A stretch of DNA of 64,000 nt, taken from contig WPIO01000025.1 in assembly GCA_009760855.2 (NCBI GenBank), positions 2,486,001 through 2,550,000 on the forward strand, written 5' to 3'. The position numbers were made by a program, and so were the translations under genes. Source of the stretch: Cristatella mucedo (Eukaryota; Bryozoa; Phylactolaemata; Cristatellidae). Positions 25,201-35,345 of this stretch are shown piece by piece (position 1 is the first letter of the stretch; the number at the start of each line of letters is the position of its first letter). The notes under the pieces are model-generated. The model saw only the letters and a program-made list of their open reading frames with translations, was not told where the DNA came from and did no database searches.

Positions 25201-27205
25201 TTGTCAACTTTGCGTGGTAGTTCGTCATTTTCCCCTTTTCCTTGCAGTGCATCAACAAGATTTTCCGGGTCTGTAATACCCAACTGCAAGCCAACAAGCA
25301 GTTCATGCCCACATAATCACAAGTTTGACAAACAGAGCCTAGCAGGTCGTCTGCTAAGACTCTCGTGAGACACGATGAATCTAACAGCCAAACGATTTAA
25401 CCATCCACACGACTTTCTTCATCATTCATCGCATAAGACCACTTATAAATGAGATATCAAAAAATTAGGAGCCACATCGGCAAGGCCTCATATACCGAAA
25501 GTACGGCTCCTGGGAAACAAGTGCACACATATTTCCTAGAATTACAGTAAATGTGTGAGTCTGGAATGCATTGGGAAAGCTTTTAAAAAGGTAGAAAGCC
25601 GGGGATTTGTTGCTATTTTTTGCGAACACACGAGGCAGAGTGACGAAGGTCACATGCCTCATACCATAATTGGTAAGACTTTGCATCGACTGAAGAAAGA
25701 TTCTGCCACCTCATGCTTAATGGGCTTCTTAAGCTGACGATGTTACTTAAGCTGACGCCGTTCCCTTTCACTGCTCTCGAAATTTGGCCTACAGCAGGGG
25801 ATTTAAACGACCAATTATGAGAATCAATATGCAGAACTCAATAAGCAAGGTTTTTCATCGCCATTTAAATTCGAAAGGTTTGCTGCCATTCAAGAGCAAA
25901 TGTCAGCAATACATGCTGCAAGGCTGTTGAACAAGTTACCTAATCAAATTCCTTGATTACAGATGTGACAGTTGCAGTCTGTTCTAAGGTCACGACCAAT
26001 CCACAAGCTCATTGGCTCATGAATGACAGGCAAAGAAAAAAAAGAACAATTTTTTGGGCCAACCGATGTAGTTATGACATACTTGGCCAGCATCCTGGAA
26101 GAGAGCTGCTCGCGAACAGTAAAGTAGCCTCAGTTATACTTACCACGATAAGAGGCTAGACCAGGAAAAAGCTCACTGGGAGAGTACACAGGGCTCTCGG
26201 GAGACTTCCACAAATGCTCAGTTGCACACTCCTTGTAAACCGTCAAGAATAGAGTAAAGACATCTGTTTTTTAGAGCTGCTTGAGGTAAACTCTTCCTCT
26301 AATCATATGCGCGGTAGGGAATACTCGCTAACATTATAAAAGGTAGATACTAGCAAACAATATACATATAGTTCAAAGAAGAAATTACTTCATGGGCAAA
26401 AGCAGATAACGTGTTTGTCAAAGCCAGACCGTAATATTCTTAATTTACAATTATTCAGGACCTAGACAGCTCCTAGACTGTTAGTAAAGTCTGAGAAATT
26501 GGTTAACGATACTCGTAGATTATTATGAGACTCTCGCAATCGAATGCAGGATATAATTACAATTTAAAAGAGTCACTTACTGATTGCACGTCAGCCTTAA
26601 GTTTATCGGCCGATAATTTCCAAAATCCATGCACTCTTTTCTTTGGTGAGGAGAGAAGGTGAAATGAAAGATAAAAATAAAAGAATGTATCTTTTCAGTC
26701 ATACGAGCCCAGATGTGTACCCCAAGCGAAATGCCGCCTCCCTTTGAGAACCACAAACAAAAAATTAAAATAATCGTAGCCCTATAATCCTCAGAAAAAT
26801 CTTCATAAAATAATAGCGATATAACCAGGAATGATTAAGGAAACTATCTGCAAGAAAGGGTTAGAAGTAAGCAAACCTGGTCTAGGGTGGGCTCGTGACT
26901 GTCCTGAGTACTAAATACGTCATTTAATCAATGCCCACAAAGTTAAAAGTTCATAGGTCAGTCATATGAGGATGCAAGTCTGCATCTTGCATGGGTGACA
27001 ATTGTTTTCACTACAACTCAAGCTGATCTGACCAACTATTCTAAGTTTTTAAAGCAGTAATAAACAAATGCAGCCACAATGATTACCGGTTTGCGTCAAT
27101 AATTCAAAAGGAAAACTTAAAATCGCACTGTTATCGCACCTGCTGCGCTAACAGCTTCCTTCGCTTTTCCGACTTCTGCTTTAAAGCCTGAAGACGAGCG
27201 CTCAT
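13420..27205 (-). CDS. METTL14: METTL14, N-terminal part (exons 1-5), gene continues off the left edge
   Basis: METTL14 is the RNA-binding, catalytically inactive partner of METTL3 in the nuclear complex that writes N6-methyladenosine on mRNA. Five exons are placed on the minus strand: 27205-27140, 26640-26581, about 21879-21829 (tentative), 14822-14571 and 13507-13420. Recognition rests on two stretches nearly identical to METTL14 of flies and vertebrates: the start ([12 protein letters not shown].., KRRKLLAQQ) and the block [31 protein letters not shown] that precedes the methyltransferase fold. Phases 0-0-0-0-1 join without a frame break. An in-frame TAA 12 nt upstream of the ATG fixes the start. 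The EPPL motif, the rest of the MTase fold and the RGG tail were searched for and not found in 1-13419, so intron 5 exceeds 13.4 kb. Introns hold Tc1, LINE and SINE relics. The family is certain from exons 4 and 5; the exact N-terminal structure is inferred. Confidence 0.9.
14284..14446 (-). mobile_element. SINE-A, full copy in METTL14 intron 4
   Basis: Same A box and B box (GGGTTCGAATC) and the same 3' body as the copy at 11.8 kb. It lies 124 bp from METTL14 exon 4 and in the same transcriptional sense as METTL14, so it will be part of the pre-mRNA. Confidence 0.88.
14571..14822 (-). CDS. METTL14: METTL14 exon 4
   Basis: An 84-codon exon with a textbook acceptor (CTCCTCCTGCTGCAG|GAG) and an AAG|GTAAAG donor, phase 0 at both ends. 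The first 50 residues are an Ala/Pro-rich, low-complexity linker. The last part ([18 protein letters not shown], then VDSSTFLK) carries the DSSTFLK motif conserved in METTL14 from insects to vertebrates. The exon is much more GC-rich than the surrounding introns. The linker replaces the acidic linker of vertebrate METTL14. Confidence 0.9.
15295..15390 (+). mobile_element. LINE tail fragment
   Basis: CACGTTCCCTTTGCAGCAAA, then a form-1 tail with a small deletion and a (TTA)n end. Confidence 0.75.
15480..15900 (+). mobile_element. Tc1/mariner transposase relic, C-terminal part
   Basis: [13 protein letters not shown] (15780-15820) matches the FQQDNAPxHT block around the second catalytic aspartate. 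[15 protein letters not shown] (after a stop) matches the NPIExLWD end. The first part ([11 protein letters not shown]..) is unclear. Only the C-terminal half remains. Confidence 0.75.
15901..17630. other. No gene recognised
   Basis: METTL14 intron 3 sequence. Open frames on both strands around 15.9-16.3 and 17.0-17.3 kb show no known domain and no matching splice structure. Confidence 0.4.
17630..18835 (+). mobile_element. Forward LINE, RT to 3' tail
   Basis: [21 protein letters not shown] and VHGHRSS near 17750-17850 are the RT segment, followed by [12 protein letters not shown]-like (17960). [27 protein letters not shown] (18400-18500) is the ORF2 C-terminus. The tail AAGCGCTTGGATAGAGATG ends at about 18835. 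The order is complete from RT to tail, with frameshifts. Confidence 0.85.
18836..20404. other. No gene recognised
   Basis: Intron-like DNA. A weak transposon-like reading at about 19100-19330 (+) could not be assigned to a family. Confidence 0.35.
20405..20540 (-). mobile_element. Degenerate SINE-A
   Basis: Keeps the order (gccggttcaacagtc.., tatacaatgacac.., ggccttgaacacacgacc), which parallels SINE-A (..agctgatttaacagcc.., tatagcgaca.., gattcgaacccacgacc) at much lower identity. Confidence 0.5.
20830..21075 (-). mobile_element. Tc1/mariner transposase relic, C-terminal end
   Basis: On the minus strand, [12 protein letters not shown]-stop-NPIESMA matches the WPAQSPDLNPIExxW signature. A stop interrupts the motif. 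Upstream residues are weak. Confidence 0.75.
21415..21490 (+). mobile_element. LINE tail fragment
   Basis: AAGTGCCTAGAAAGAGATTC, AGTTCTCCGAGG and a (TTA)n end. Confidence 0.75.
21617..21652. repeat. (TA)n microsatellite
   Basis: Uninterrupted TA dinucleotides over about 36 bp. Confidence 0.95.
21829..21879 (-). CDS. METTL14: METTL14 exon 3 (tentative, serine-rich linker)
   Basis: Read leftwards, this stretch ends in a strong donor (ACG|GTAAGTTG) in the phase needed by exon 4. It encodes a serine-rich run ([17 protein letters not shown]), as expected for the disordered METTL14 linker. The acceptor is unclear. Phase 0 needs a cut after GAG or CAG at about 21880, with a poor pyrimidine tract. 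A better-looking AG a few bases upstream gives the wrong phase unless another exon lies between this one and exon 2. Confidence 0.35.
22164..22238. repeat. (GA)n / (CAGAGA)n microsatellite
   Basis: GA dinucleotides grading into GAGACA units. Confidence 0.95.
22876..22984. repeat. CT-rich microsatellite flanked by a 15-bp direct repeat
   Basis: A CTCTC-rich tract lies between two exact copies of GGTATATGTCGCTCC (22876-22890 and 22970-22984). It sits inside a Tc1 relic, between the transposase end and its flank. Confidence 0.85.
22985..23900 (-). mobile_element. Tc1/mariner transposase relic
   Basis: Reading leftwards: [16 protein letters not shown] (N-terminal DNA-binding region), [13 protein letters not shown] (the WTDESxF block with the first catalytic Asp), [15 protein letters not shown] (VxxGGGSVMVWG block) and [16 protein letters not shown] (xxSPDLNPIExLW end). 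The order is complete for a Tc1 transposase, with frameshifts. Confidence 0.85.
23927..24092 (-). mobile_element. SINE-A, full copy
   Basis: A box (TGGCTCACTAGG) and B box (GGGTTCGAATCC) are intact on the minus strand, with the same body and the ..AAATCAGCT end as the other copies. It lies next to the Tc1 relic. Confidence 0.88.
24365..24440 (+). mobile_element. LINE tail fragment
   Basis: AAGCGCCTTCAAAGAGATTT, ACTTCTGTTGGGACACC and an (ATT)n end. Confidence 0.65.
24441..26580. other. METTL14 intron 2, nothing further recognised
   Basis: AT-rich intron sequence. An unplaced METTL14 linker exon could lie here, because the phase of exon 3 is awkward, but I could not identify one. Confidence 0.4.
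26581..26640 (-). CDS. METTL14: METTL14 exon 2
   Basis: A 60-nt exon, phase 0 at both ends, with a good polypyrimidine tract and AAAG acceptor before it and a strong TCA|GTAAGTG donor after it. The 20 residues end in [12 protein letters not shown], which matches the fly METTL14 segment LSSVDDLKKAL that directly follows the LLAQ helix. The match is short, so splice signals and phase carry most of the weight. Confidence 0.65.
27140..27205 (-). CDS. METTL14: METTL14 exon 1
   Basis: This exon encodes 22 residues, [12 protein letters not shown] then [10 protein letters not shown], a basic amphipathic helix that aligns with the conserved METTL14 start (..RRQLLAQQ in vertebrates, ..RRLLLAQ in flies). 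It ends CAG|GTGCGA, phase 0. The donor is weaker than consensus. A TAA lies in frame just upstream of the ATG, so no longer N-terminus is possible without another exon. Confidence 0.85.
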
Positions 27206-27501
27206 TCCGTGCAGTTACCGGCTAACCGAGAATCAGAAACAGAAGCGCATTGAATCGTTGTAGTACTAGAAAGGCAGGATCTTGGTGCAGGATTGATGAT
27301 GGAGTAGCTCTAGAGCAAGAAAAGCACCATCTCACGCTGCTATGCCTATATATTGTCACTTAAGTCAGCTTTATAATCTAAAATATTCAATATTTATACT
27401 GTGTATACCCTATCACATGTAGACAAGCATCTGGTAGAGCTAAAGTTGCAGCGTCACAAGCTTCCTGCAGTGTCTTCCCAGCGTTTTCGGCCGGAGCGTA
27501 G
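27206..27501. promoter_or_regulatory. Divergent METTL14 / mS37 promoter interval
   Basis: Only 296 bp separate the two start codons, which face away from each other, so both 5' UTRs and core promoters must fit here or overlap. The centre is AT-rich (ATATATTG, TTTATAATC, AATATTTATACTG) with GC-richer flanks. No clear TATA and initiator pair can be assigned to either gene. Head-to-head placement is seen directly; co-regulation is inferred. Confidence 0.6.
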
Positions 27502-27643
27502 ATGCCGCATCAGACAGCTACCCTCTTTAATTTGAGATCGTGTAAAAAAGTCCATCCCAACTGGAGAAATGTTCCAGTCTACAGACAGTTGCTTCCTCCA
27601 GTGTTGAAGAACGAGGTGAAAGGAAAGACGGAGAAAACGAAGA
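27502..27643 (+). CDS. CHCHD1: mS37 exon 1
   Basis: Encodes 47 residues plus one base. The N-terminus is basic (MPHQTATLFNLRSCKKVHP..) and runs into PPVLKNEVKGKTEKTK, comparable to the PVLKPN..RRREKGEAT segment of the human protein. It ends in phase 1 at A|GTACGG, a non-optimal donor. The exon end is inferred from phase and family alignment. Confidence 0.75.
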
Positions 27644-30600
27644 GTACGGGCTTTTCGCGAGCGGTACTGCTTCAGCTATCGAAGTATAGTCGACTCTAGA
27701 ACTTGAGCATACCTAGATTGCTCTTCTAGCTAGCTACGTGTTGAATATTTTTTCTTAAATTCCATTGCTGCTTGCCGTCATTTAGAGCGGATGCAGCGCT
27801 CGCTCAGATGGCTTGACCACGGTGCACATGCACAGCATCGGGTTGCACCCACCATGTACTAGCCGGGACTGCCGAAGGTTTAAACGCGCACCGGTACTAA
27901 AGCGCCGCATGCTTTTGCTTTAGTCAACCAAATTCGTGCCCTTAAAACTGGTGATTTAAAGGCATCTTTGTTTCTCTCATTTTGTAAACAGGAAATCGGT
28001 ACGCATAAACAGTGCAATAGTGAGGTTCGGACCTGATAGTTCTAATGTTTAGATCGCTCTTGGCCTCTGTTGCAGTTTGCTAATGTCACAGAGCTAACCT
28101 CAGCTGGATCATTGGCCAGTAGATCATTGTCTGAATGAGTACATAGCTGCACAGTGCCGGATTCGGTGTCTTGCTTTTGCTGTCAATATTACTACAGGGT
28201 GCGTTTTTTCTAGGATTTTTTGTGGCAGTGAATTCATCGTTATGTTAGGTAAAAGTAATTCGTTGCAGAGGAGAGTCGAATTATTGATGCATGCAGTAGA
28301 TTTTGGTGTTCTCCGTGCGGTACCGTTTTGAAGACCGGGAATAGTAAAATGACCGGTTCGGTGAACTCATTTTTGTCAACGAGCCAGTCACTATTCGCCA
28401 CGGGCTCTGTCTATAAGCCAGTTCGGAACAATAGCCACACACTTGCTGTTTTCGATCAACGTAGTAATGCCAGGTAATGTGCTTGTATTGCATGGCATGT
28501 TGTAGTCTTCTTGCTCGTTGGTTAATCATGACGAGGGATAAAGCCATATGCTGCCCTGTTTATTTATATTTACCAATTGCTTGAAATGGCAGCATCTCCT
28601 TTTTTCAGATGGTTGTATTCAGGAAATGTCAATGATGATGGCATGCTGGCAGAAAAACGAATTTGAAGAAAGGCGGTGCGTCAAAGAAATAGATGCCTTC
28701 CAGAAATGTTTTTATAGGCTGAAGGTATGTTTAATTGACCTGTATATTGAACCGTGATTGAATATTATCTTGGAAAATGAAATAGACATTCGTTTTGTTT
28801 ACTAAGAGCACTCAATCTCTCTTAAGTTCATTACATTTACTGGATCAGAGCCTTTTAGTTGGTTAAGGGTAACGTTCACCGTATCAGCTTGCATAAGCAT
28901 GCAAAGGATAAAGCACGTGGCCTGAAAAAATGCTGTGAGGAGCAGAATTTAGTGAATAGATTTGCTGTACTTTCAGTGATAGATCTTTAGGGATGGTTTA
29001 GTGTGTTTCTAAGTGAGAGCCAGGTACCACCATTGTAGTCTACGGTTCACTTTACTATACTTATTCGTTCATTTCAAGTAATATTCAACATCTAATACAC
29101 CCCGAGAAGACTAGTTGAGCTCCTTTGGATACTTAGTTTAACTTGCTGTAATCATTGGGGAAAATTGGCAGCTTTTTTTATACCTTTGAATGTCGCAAAA
29201 CCTATCAATAGATTCTTCATGTGCTCACTGCTATTATGTGATGCAGCCCAGTTTGAATGCAGAAAGGGGCGTAGCATGACACCCGGACTCAGGCTTGGTC
29301 CAGGATAGTGCTTTGGAAATTGATTTGGTCCAGTCTTTTTTGTGGTACAGGTTCATAACTAAGTTAATCGTAAAGATTCAATACTCACAAAGTGACTTGG
29401 CAGGATTTTGGCAGTTCGGCAATGCTGAAGTCAGAGAACCCCCCCCCCACGCTCAGAGGTCTCCGATGAAACTGAGAACTGTAGTGGGATGATTGGGGGT
29501 TTTGTTAAACCGATCTGGACTTGTGATAGAAAGTGTTTACGTACTTGCCCGGACGCTTCTTTATTGCAGGAGTGAAGACTGGAGGCATTCAGTTCAGCAA
29601 ATGACAGCCCTGATTTGCTCTCTATAGCTATGTGAATCTGTAACATAAAATTAGTCATGCAGCTCGGTTTTTATAGCTCAGCTGGATTAAAGGTAAATGT
29701 AGAGACAACACTGGGAAGATTCGTTCAATAATCGATTAATTTTTCGGAGTGCCGTTCAATAGATATGCATGTTTGAAATGGGATCTGAAGTTTTAGTGAT
29801 ATCCAAATATTCGAAAGCATTGGAAAAACGATGAGGCAAACCATGTCTATCCCTGAAGCTTGTACATCACTAGTACATCACTGCACTAGTTCATTCCTGA
29901 TTTTAGTTGGATAACTTTGGCTATGCTTTCATGAAACCTTAAACTGAATATTCTGCAAAAATTATGGACATGTATAGGAAAATGTATCTGACCGAAATAA
30001 GACTTTACTTCAGCAGTGTACATGCAAAGCTGAACTGACATTTGAAATTTCATGCTAATCCGTCAAATATTGGCCTAGTTATGGGACTAATCTTCTCAGT
30101 ACTTACTATTAATGATAATGTGAAAAATGTTCACCCGAACCTCTTAAGACTTATTGCTATATACCAAATGTTGCACGAATCATCGTGTAGTAAAGCTTAT
30201 ATCCACGGCAGTTAATTTTTTGGTCATTAGTTGCATGAGTCCTCAAAAAGCAGAATCGTATTGTGGCTGCAGCAGGCCTGTGGTCCTGCCCCGTGTCATG
30301 GCTGCCACTGAAGTCTCTTATGACCAGGAGCACAGACGTAAGTCATTTTCAATGCTTAGCTTATGTAATTTCCAGATTGCCACTCGCATTCATCCTTGTG
30401 GAAACCTTTTAGGGGTATTGATGCTTATTGACACTGCATGACTTTATTGGTATTGTCTTTAAAAATAATAACTGACCAGACTTCTGAAAACATTTAAGAT
30501 GAGTAATGCTGTTGATATTGAGCGAATGTATTGGTTCAATTGTTTCGTATGCAGTATGCAATAATATTTAAGCATTCCTCCTATCCCTATTTTACAGGAC

Positions 30601-30723
30601 ACCGAGCAGAAACGAATAGAGTCTGAGGCCCGCGGTATGGCGGCTGGTAGTACCGACTTGTCTCCTAAGCAGCTCAACTCTCTTTTTAGGAGATATCCCC
30701 AGCCACCGCCGACAGCACAATAG
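27502..30723 (+). CDS. CHCHD1: CHCHD1 / mitochondrial small-subunit ribosomal protein mS37
   Basis: mS37 (MRPS37, CHCHD1) is a small CHCH-fold protein of the mitochondrial ribosomal small subunit, normally imported and oxidised through the Mia40 pathway. Three exons join in frame: 27502-27643, 28609-28724 and 30598-30723, giving 127 residues (human about 118). The twin CX9C pattern is intact: C50-C60 and C71-C81, in CIQEMSMMMACWQ and CVKEIDAFQKCF. These match the family pattern EMSVMMACWKQNEF. The C-terminus (LSPKQLNSLFRRYPQPPP) matches the conserved KLLxRFPxxP tail. The start is fixed by a TAG directly before the ATG. Introns are 965 and 1873 bp. The first donor, A|GTACGG, is weak but is the only one in the required phase. 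Confidence 0.9.
28609..28724 (+). CDS. CHCHD1: mS37 exon 2 (twin CX9C core)
   Basis: A strong acceptor (CTCCTTTTTTCAG) and strong donor (AAG|GTATGT) bound 116 nt. The exon carries both CX9C motifs and the diagnostic MMMACWQKNEF. It is the best-supported exon of the gene. Confidence 0.93.
30598..30723 (+). CDS. CHCHD1: mS37 exon 3 (C-terminus)
   Basis: The acceptor is CCCTATTTTACAG, phase 0. The exon encodes 41 residues and a TAG stop, including SPKQLNSLFRRYPQPPP, the family's conserved C-terminal helix and proline-rich end. Confidence 0.9.
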   Translation, partial: DTEQKRIESEARGMAAGSTDLSPKQLNSLFRRYPQPPPTAQ

Positions 30724-31108
30724 CCCCAGCCCATAGCAAAAGAAGGAAACTCTGTACGCCGTTCTTTTTGCACATAAACGATTACACTCCGAGAGTGTAA
30801 CTTTTTTTGACAAGAGATGGAAAAGGCTCATTATCACTGGCACTGACTGCAGTGTGTTGTCGAGCATCTATCCTCCTACCCACCTGCACTAATTGGCATA
30901 CCTCCAATTAAGAAAGAGCAGTGCATCTTATATGGAAGGCTTAGCCTTTGGGTGTTCACAAGCACGGTGGCACCGAGTCTATAGCTCTTACGTGTGATAA
31001 GGGGAACTTGCTAGCTTTGATGCCGAAACCGTGTTTGTGGTCAATCAACAGCTCCTGGCGCGCCTGCTTGACTGGTCATAACTAGTTAGCATTAAGTGTG
31101 GTTGATAT

Positions 31109-31114
31109 AATAAA
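31109..31114 (+). terminator. Candidate polyadenylation signal for mS37
   Basis: A canonical AATAAA lies 386 bp after the stop codon, just before SINE-like sequence. A 0.4-kb 3' UTR is plausible, but the hexamer is common in AT-rich DNA. Confidence 0.35.
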
Positions 31115-31670
31115 CTTGATGAAGAACTGCTGTGGTATTAGCTGATTTAACTCCTTTGTGTAATCACCAAGGTGATGCTATCTATTTACCAGCGGCTGCT
31201 ATCACGAAGCTGCTCATGACATTTGAAATCTTCAACTCACCATTGTAAAGCTCTTGTCAAGTAGGGTGATGGCTTATCCACAATCTATTTGTCCATCTAC
31301 CATTCAAATCCCGAACACTGGGGGCTCTGGCTTAATGATGCCAAATATCGGTAGTAAAGTTGCAAAAGTGGGGATCTGAGAATAAAGGATCCTGAATAAT
31401 AGGAAGGAAGTTTGTTGCTGATTAATAGGTTGATTTTCTTACGAAATTAAGTCGAAAGTGTAGTCTATTTTGGACTTGTCATTTTTCATTAAGACTGCTT
31501 GCCTCGAAGTTTGCGTATCCCGCGAACCCTGTTGGTAGCAACCGGAGCTTAGTACGGAAGGAGCTACAAGGTTTTGCATCATGAATATAAAATGTGTAAT
31601 ACATAAGTATAGCGCCGTAGGAGAACTTAATCACTATTCAGGCCCGCTTTACATACATCATGGGGCTCAA

Positions 31671-31735
31671 GCCCACGACCTAGGTCCAGACCTTGGTCGG
31701 TGCGAGCACCTTAACCACTGGCCATACCACCTCAT
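31671..31735 (-). mobile_element. SINE-B head (tRNA-like) fragment
   Basis: On the minus strand, TGGCCAGTGGTTAAGGTGC (A box) and GGGCTTGAGCCCC (B box) flank CCAAGGTCTGGACC. This is the same head as the forward SINE-B copies. The LINE-like tail is absent. Confidence 0.65.
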
Positions 31736-32659
31736 GCTAGACACCTGACAAGTGGCCAGGCATGACTGCTGCATTGTCGTAGCACAGCCAGTGAAGTAAG
31801 CCTAGCTTGTGTGGTCTAATAGTTTGTCGGGGCTCAGCCGCAGCACAATGGCGCCTGCCTGCAGCAGGCACGATGGGTTGAGCGGATGGGAAGGGCATTT
31901 GGAACTCGGACCGAAGCATGAACGGCCGAGTGCTTGTTTCACTTCGAGCGCCAGCCGAATATACGATTATTAAAGCCCCTTAGGTGTTTCCGGGTCATCA
32001 AGTGTAACTTGTTTTAAGTCCGTTAACATGCGAAGCCAGCAATAGACATGTCCTTTTTTGACACAAGGACTTGCTTGAAGTCAAGATTGGTATTCTCACA
32101 TGAAAGTTTTAAAAAAAATAAGCACAATCCATTTTGCTTTTGGGGCCCCTTGGCCTTGGCGCTCGGAGACATCTGCCCCCTGCGAACCCCTTGCTACGCC
32201 TCTGTCGGGCCGATAAGTCGTTACAAACAAACGGCGTCTTGCTCGACTTCCTACTTCCATCTGGATTTAACGTCTAGCGTAGGTTAACTCACGGTAGCTA
32301 GCGATAGCCAAAACAATTAACAACGATAATGTCACCTTGTTTTTTTTTTACTTTTCGGCACCATCCCATGACCTTTCTCGACACTGAGCTCTACACGCAT
32401 CAATAATGACGGTTGTGCCTTGCGACGCTCATACGCCTGTCTACTAGTTCTGTACATGGTTTACTTTCAAGTTTAGGTCAGTCAGAGCCGAAGGTCGGGT
32501 TGTGACGTAGATCTCCTATGTACTTATACTGCATCCTGTATTGACTGACGGGAGCTAGCTAATTATGTGTGTATATATATATACAAGTGAACGAGCGATC
32601 CTTTTTTGAAGATATTTGGAGAAGTGGTTGGTCTCAGTGATGGAAGTTTAGGGTGCTGA

Positions 32660-32787
32660 GCTGGTTTGGTCCAGCGGTTAAGATGCTCGCCCCGACCAAG
32701 GTCTGGCTGAGGTCGAGTGATCGAGCCCCGAGGCATATGTGAAGCGCCTGAATAGAGATAAGTTCTCTTGGGGCGAAATTCAAATGA

Positions 32788-32795
<8 letters not shown>
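32660..32795 (+). mobile_element. SINE-B: tRNA-like head joined to LINE tail
   Basis: GGTTTGGTCCAGCGGTTAAG (A box region) and GTGATCGAGCCCCG (B box) are followed by GAAGCGCCTGAATAGAGAT, AAGTTCTCTTGGGGCG and an AT end. The second half is the LINE tail found across the window. The element runs into a (TA)n tract. Confidence 0.82.
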
Positions 32796-32910
<115 letters not shown>

Positions 32911-33289
32911 TGCAGTGTGTTATTTAGATCAGTCCAGCGTACTCCAGTACATATTTTGTGAAGTCAGGCCTCAACTAGAGAATCCCGTCACTTGCAAGGT
33001 CCGAAAGGAATCCCATCACTGGCACGTTCCGCACGGAATCTATTGTTGAACTCTTGTTGCTGAAACTGCCCCTCCAGTTCTCAGAATATTGGCCCTTGCC
33101 TAAAGGTATAGAAAGGGGGTCTAGTGAGTCTTGGCTCCCCTCGGAAGGACCTAAAGGGGCGGGCACGTCATCTGGCCGAGCTCCGGCACGCCCTTTCAAC
33201 CTTTCTATATATTTATTTATATTTTTTTATATTGGGCTGGCCGTGACAAGGTACTGCTCCCTCTGGGCCATATTATTGCTACTCCTTTG

Positions 33290-33365
33290 TCCTTAGCATT
33301 GCTTGTTATTTCTGCTCTGATGACATCCAGCTTTATCTATCCTTTAGAGTACGTTACAGTAGACT
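33290..33365 (+). mobile_element. LINE reverse transcriptase scrap
   Basis: YFCSDDIQLYLSFRV corresponds to the RT catalytic box YADDTQLYLSF. Only this short piece is recognisable. Confidence 0.55.
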
Positions 33366-33369
33366 TCAG

Positions 33370-34555
33370 GTCGATTAGTTTGATACACCATCGTGATAAA
33401 CATTAGAGATTGTAGAACTAGTTTTGCTGCTCTACGAGACGCCATTAGTTGAACAGCCCTTTAAAAGGCTCCTAGCCTACAGGTAACAGTAATTGTCTAT
33501 CGAAATCTAGCATATGGCCAGAAGGATTGCTCTTGCCAGTCACGGCCAACCTTGCGTGCAGATTTCTGCACCGGACGATGGTTATAGTACATTTTCTTGA
33601 ATGATGTAAACAATCCTAAGGTATTGAAAGCAATCGATATTAGTAACGCTTGTTAATGCACTAGTTAGAATCTAAACTGCCCTAAATTGGGAGTGAGGCT
33701 GGGCCAGCTGATCCCAGTTGTCTCGCACAGCCAGGCAGTTCTGCTCATTGTCGCTTATGCATCATCATACTCTTTCTGCAAAAAAACCAGACATAATATT
33801 ATCCAGACCTTTTCAGATCGTCAACAGTGAGCTTTAAGCACCAGCAGGAGGATATTCGGGGCTGCTGCTCCGTAGGCCGGTGCACTTCGGTGATTTTAAA
33901 GAAATATCCGAAAAGTCTCTGAAACATGCTCACTTGCTGAGTCATATGCAGCTAAAAAGAAGTGCACAACTTGTACGGCATGTCGCAGCAGAAAAGTTAA
34001 GGTAATTTTTTTTTAAAGATTGCAAGTGCTTGCTATTCGCCGAAGCAACCTTTTCTGCTGCACATTGTACTACGGGCAAAAGCAATAGATACCTAGCTAG
34101 TGCGAGTGAAGATCGACGAGTTAGTTAGACCTGTACTCGGGAGTACATAAGTCGAAGGAGCGAGGAATTCGACTGTATATGGCAACTTGAGCCCCGAAGA
34201 GGTCATCAAGTCGGCCTGCGGAGCTTCACTTTGGTAACTGATTGACTGGCAATAATGAGGAAAAAAGCTTCGAAATGGCTAGAGACGCTCGTCGAGAGAG
34301 GATTGCCAAAACGTCTTGCCATGGCCTTTCCTCAGATGGATGGTAAGCCAAGTCACTGGCGAGCAGCACCTAAACGAACAACCCACCAGGCGGGCCTCGG
34401 CTGGAGGTACGGTGGCTTAAGCTCAATATGTCTACGCATATCATGCCTCCTGTTGTGTCTGCTACCATTCTAACGCTTAGCAGCCGTGTTCGAGACAGCA
34501 CGAAACAACTATCTCCCAGTTCTGTCGTATCGGCAAGTGCCGGTGCTTATCAGAG
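33370..34555. other. No gene recognised
   Basis: No supported exon, RNA gene or repeat. Confidence 0.35.
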
Positions 34556-34559
34556 TCTC

Positions 34560-35345
34560 AGAACAGAAAGAAATGAAAATAAAAAATGATACAAACTTGA
34601 GGTCATAGTAGCCCAAAGATAGATCTGGCAGAAAAAATAAATACACCTAAGGGTGTTCGTTATATGACGAGACACACACGTAACACAAAAAGGACAATGT
34701 CAGTGGGTGAAACGAAAGCTGACCATAGCAGATGCGCCTTGAGCTGAAACTTAAGGTTATTTCAGGAACTGACAGTACCCAGAGGCAAATTCCAGACGGG
34801 GATTAAATTCCTAATCCACTTGATTTTGCCTACGGATAATATGGAGAAATGCTCTGCCTAAGTAGCTGTTGGGATCCTTGGGCAGTATGTAATGCAACGT
34901 ATTTCCGTCTGTAAGTCCACAAAGACTATCTGGGTGTTACTCTGCCGAGTTTTTATAGCCCAATCAAAGCTTAAGCAGCTTTCGATACACATTCCGTAGC
35001 CAACAGACTTCATCTTACGGAAAAAAGAGAATGAGAGAAGTATTGCAGAGTCAGGAGAGAAGTTGAGGCAGTGAGTAGCATGGAAGTAGCAGCTCAAGAC
35101 GGCTGGAAATGATGTGCCACAGTCGGCAGCAGGAGAGTAGATGTCGCTGCGAAAAAATTGTGGAAGTGAGCTCCACAGTCTAGGACCTGAAGAGCAAAAG
35201 CCTCTGTCACCGACGGTCTTCAAGCGGAGGAATGGAACAGCTTGTCCATAGATGACCTGAAGGCACGATGAGGTTGTAACTGGTGCAGCAGTTTAGCTAA
35301 GTATCAAAGAGTCAAGCTGTGGCGAGTCTATTATGCTTCCTTGAG
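34560..35345 (-). mobile_element. LINE 3' part
   Basis: GDRGFCSSGPRLWSSLPQFF (minus) is the ORF2 C-terminus. The 3' UTR matches the copies at 1.9-3.3 kb. The first 300 bp (34560-34860) match the minus-strand piece at 39.7-40.0 kb, so two LINE fragments may be joined here. Confidence 0.75.

Larger units (their letters stand above)
30724..32659. other. mS37 3' flank, few repeats
   Basis: Contains a degenerate SINE-A start near 31137-31215 (TTAGCTGATTTAAC..) and the minus-strand SINE-B head listed separately. Otherwise nothing is recognised. Confidence 0.4.
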
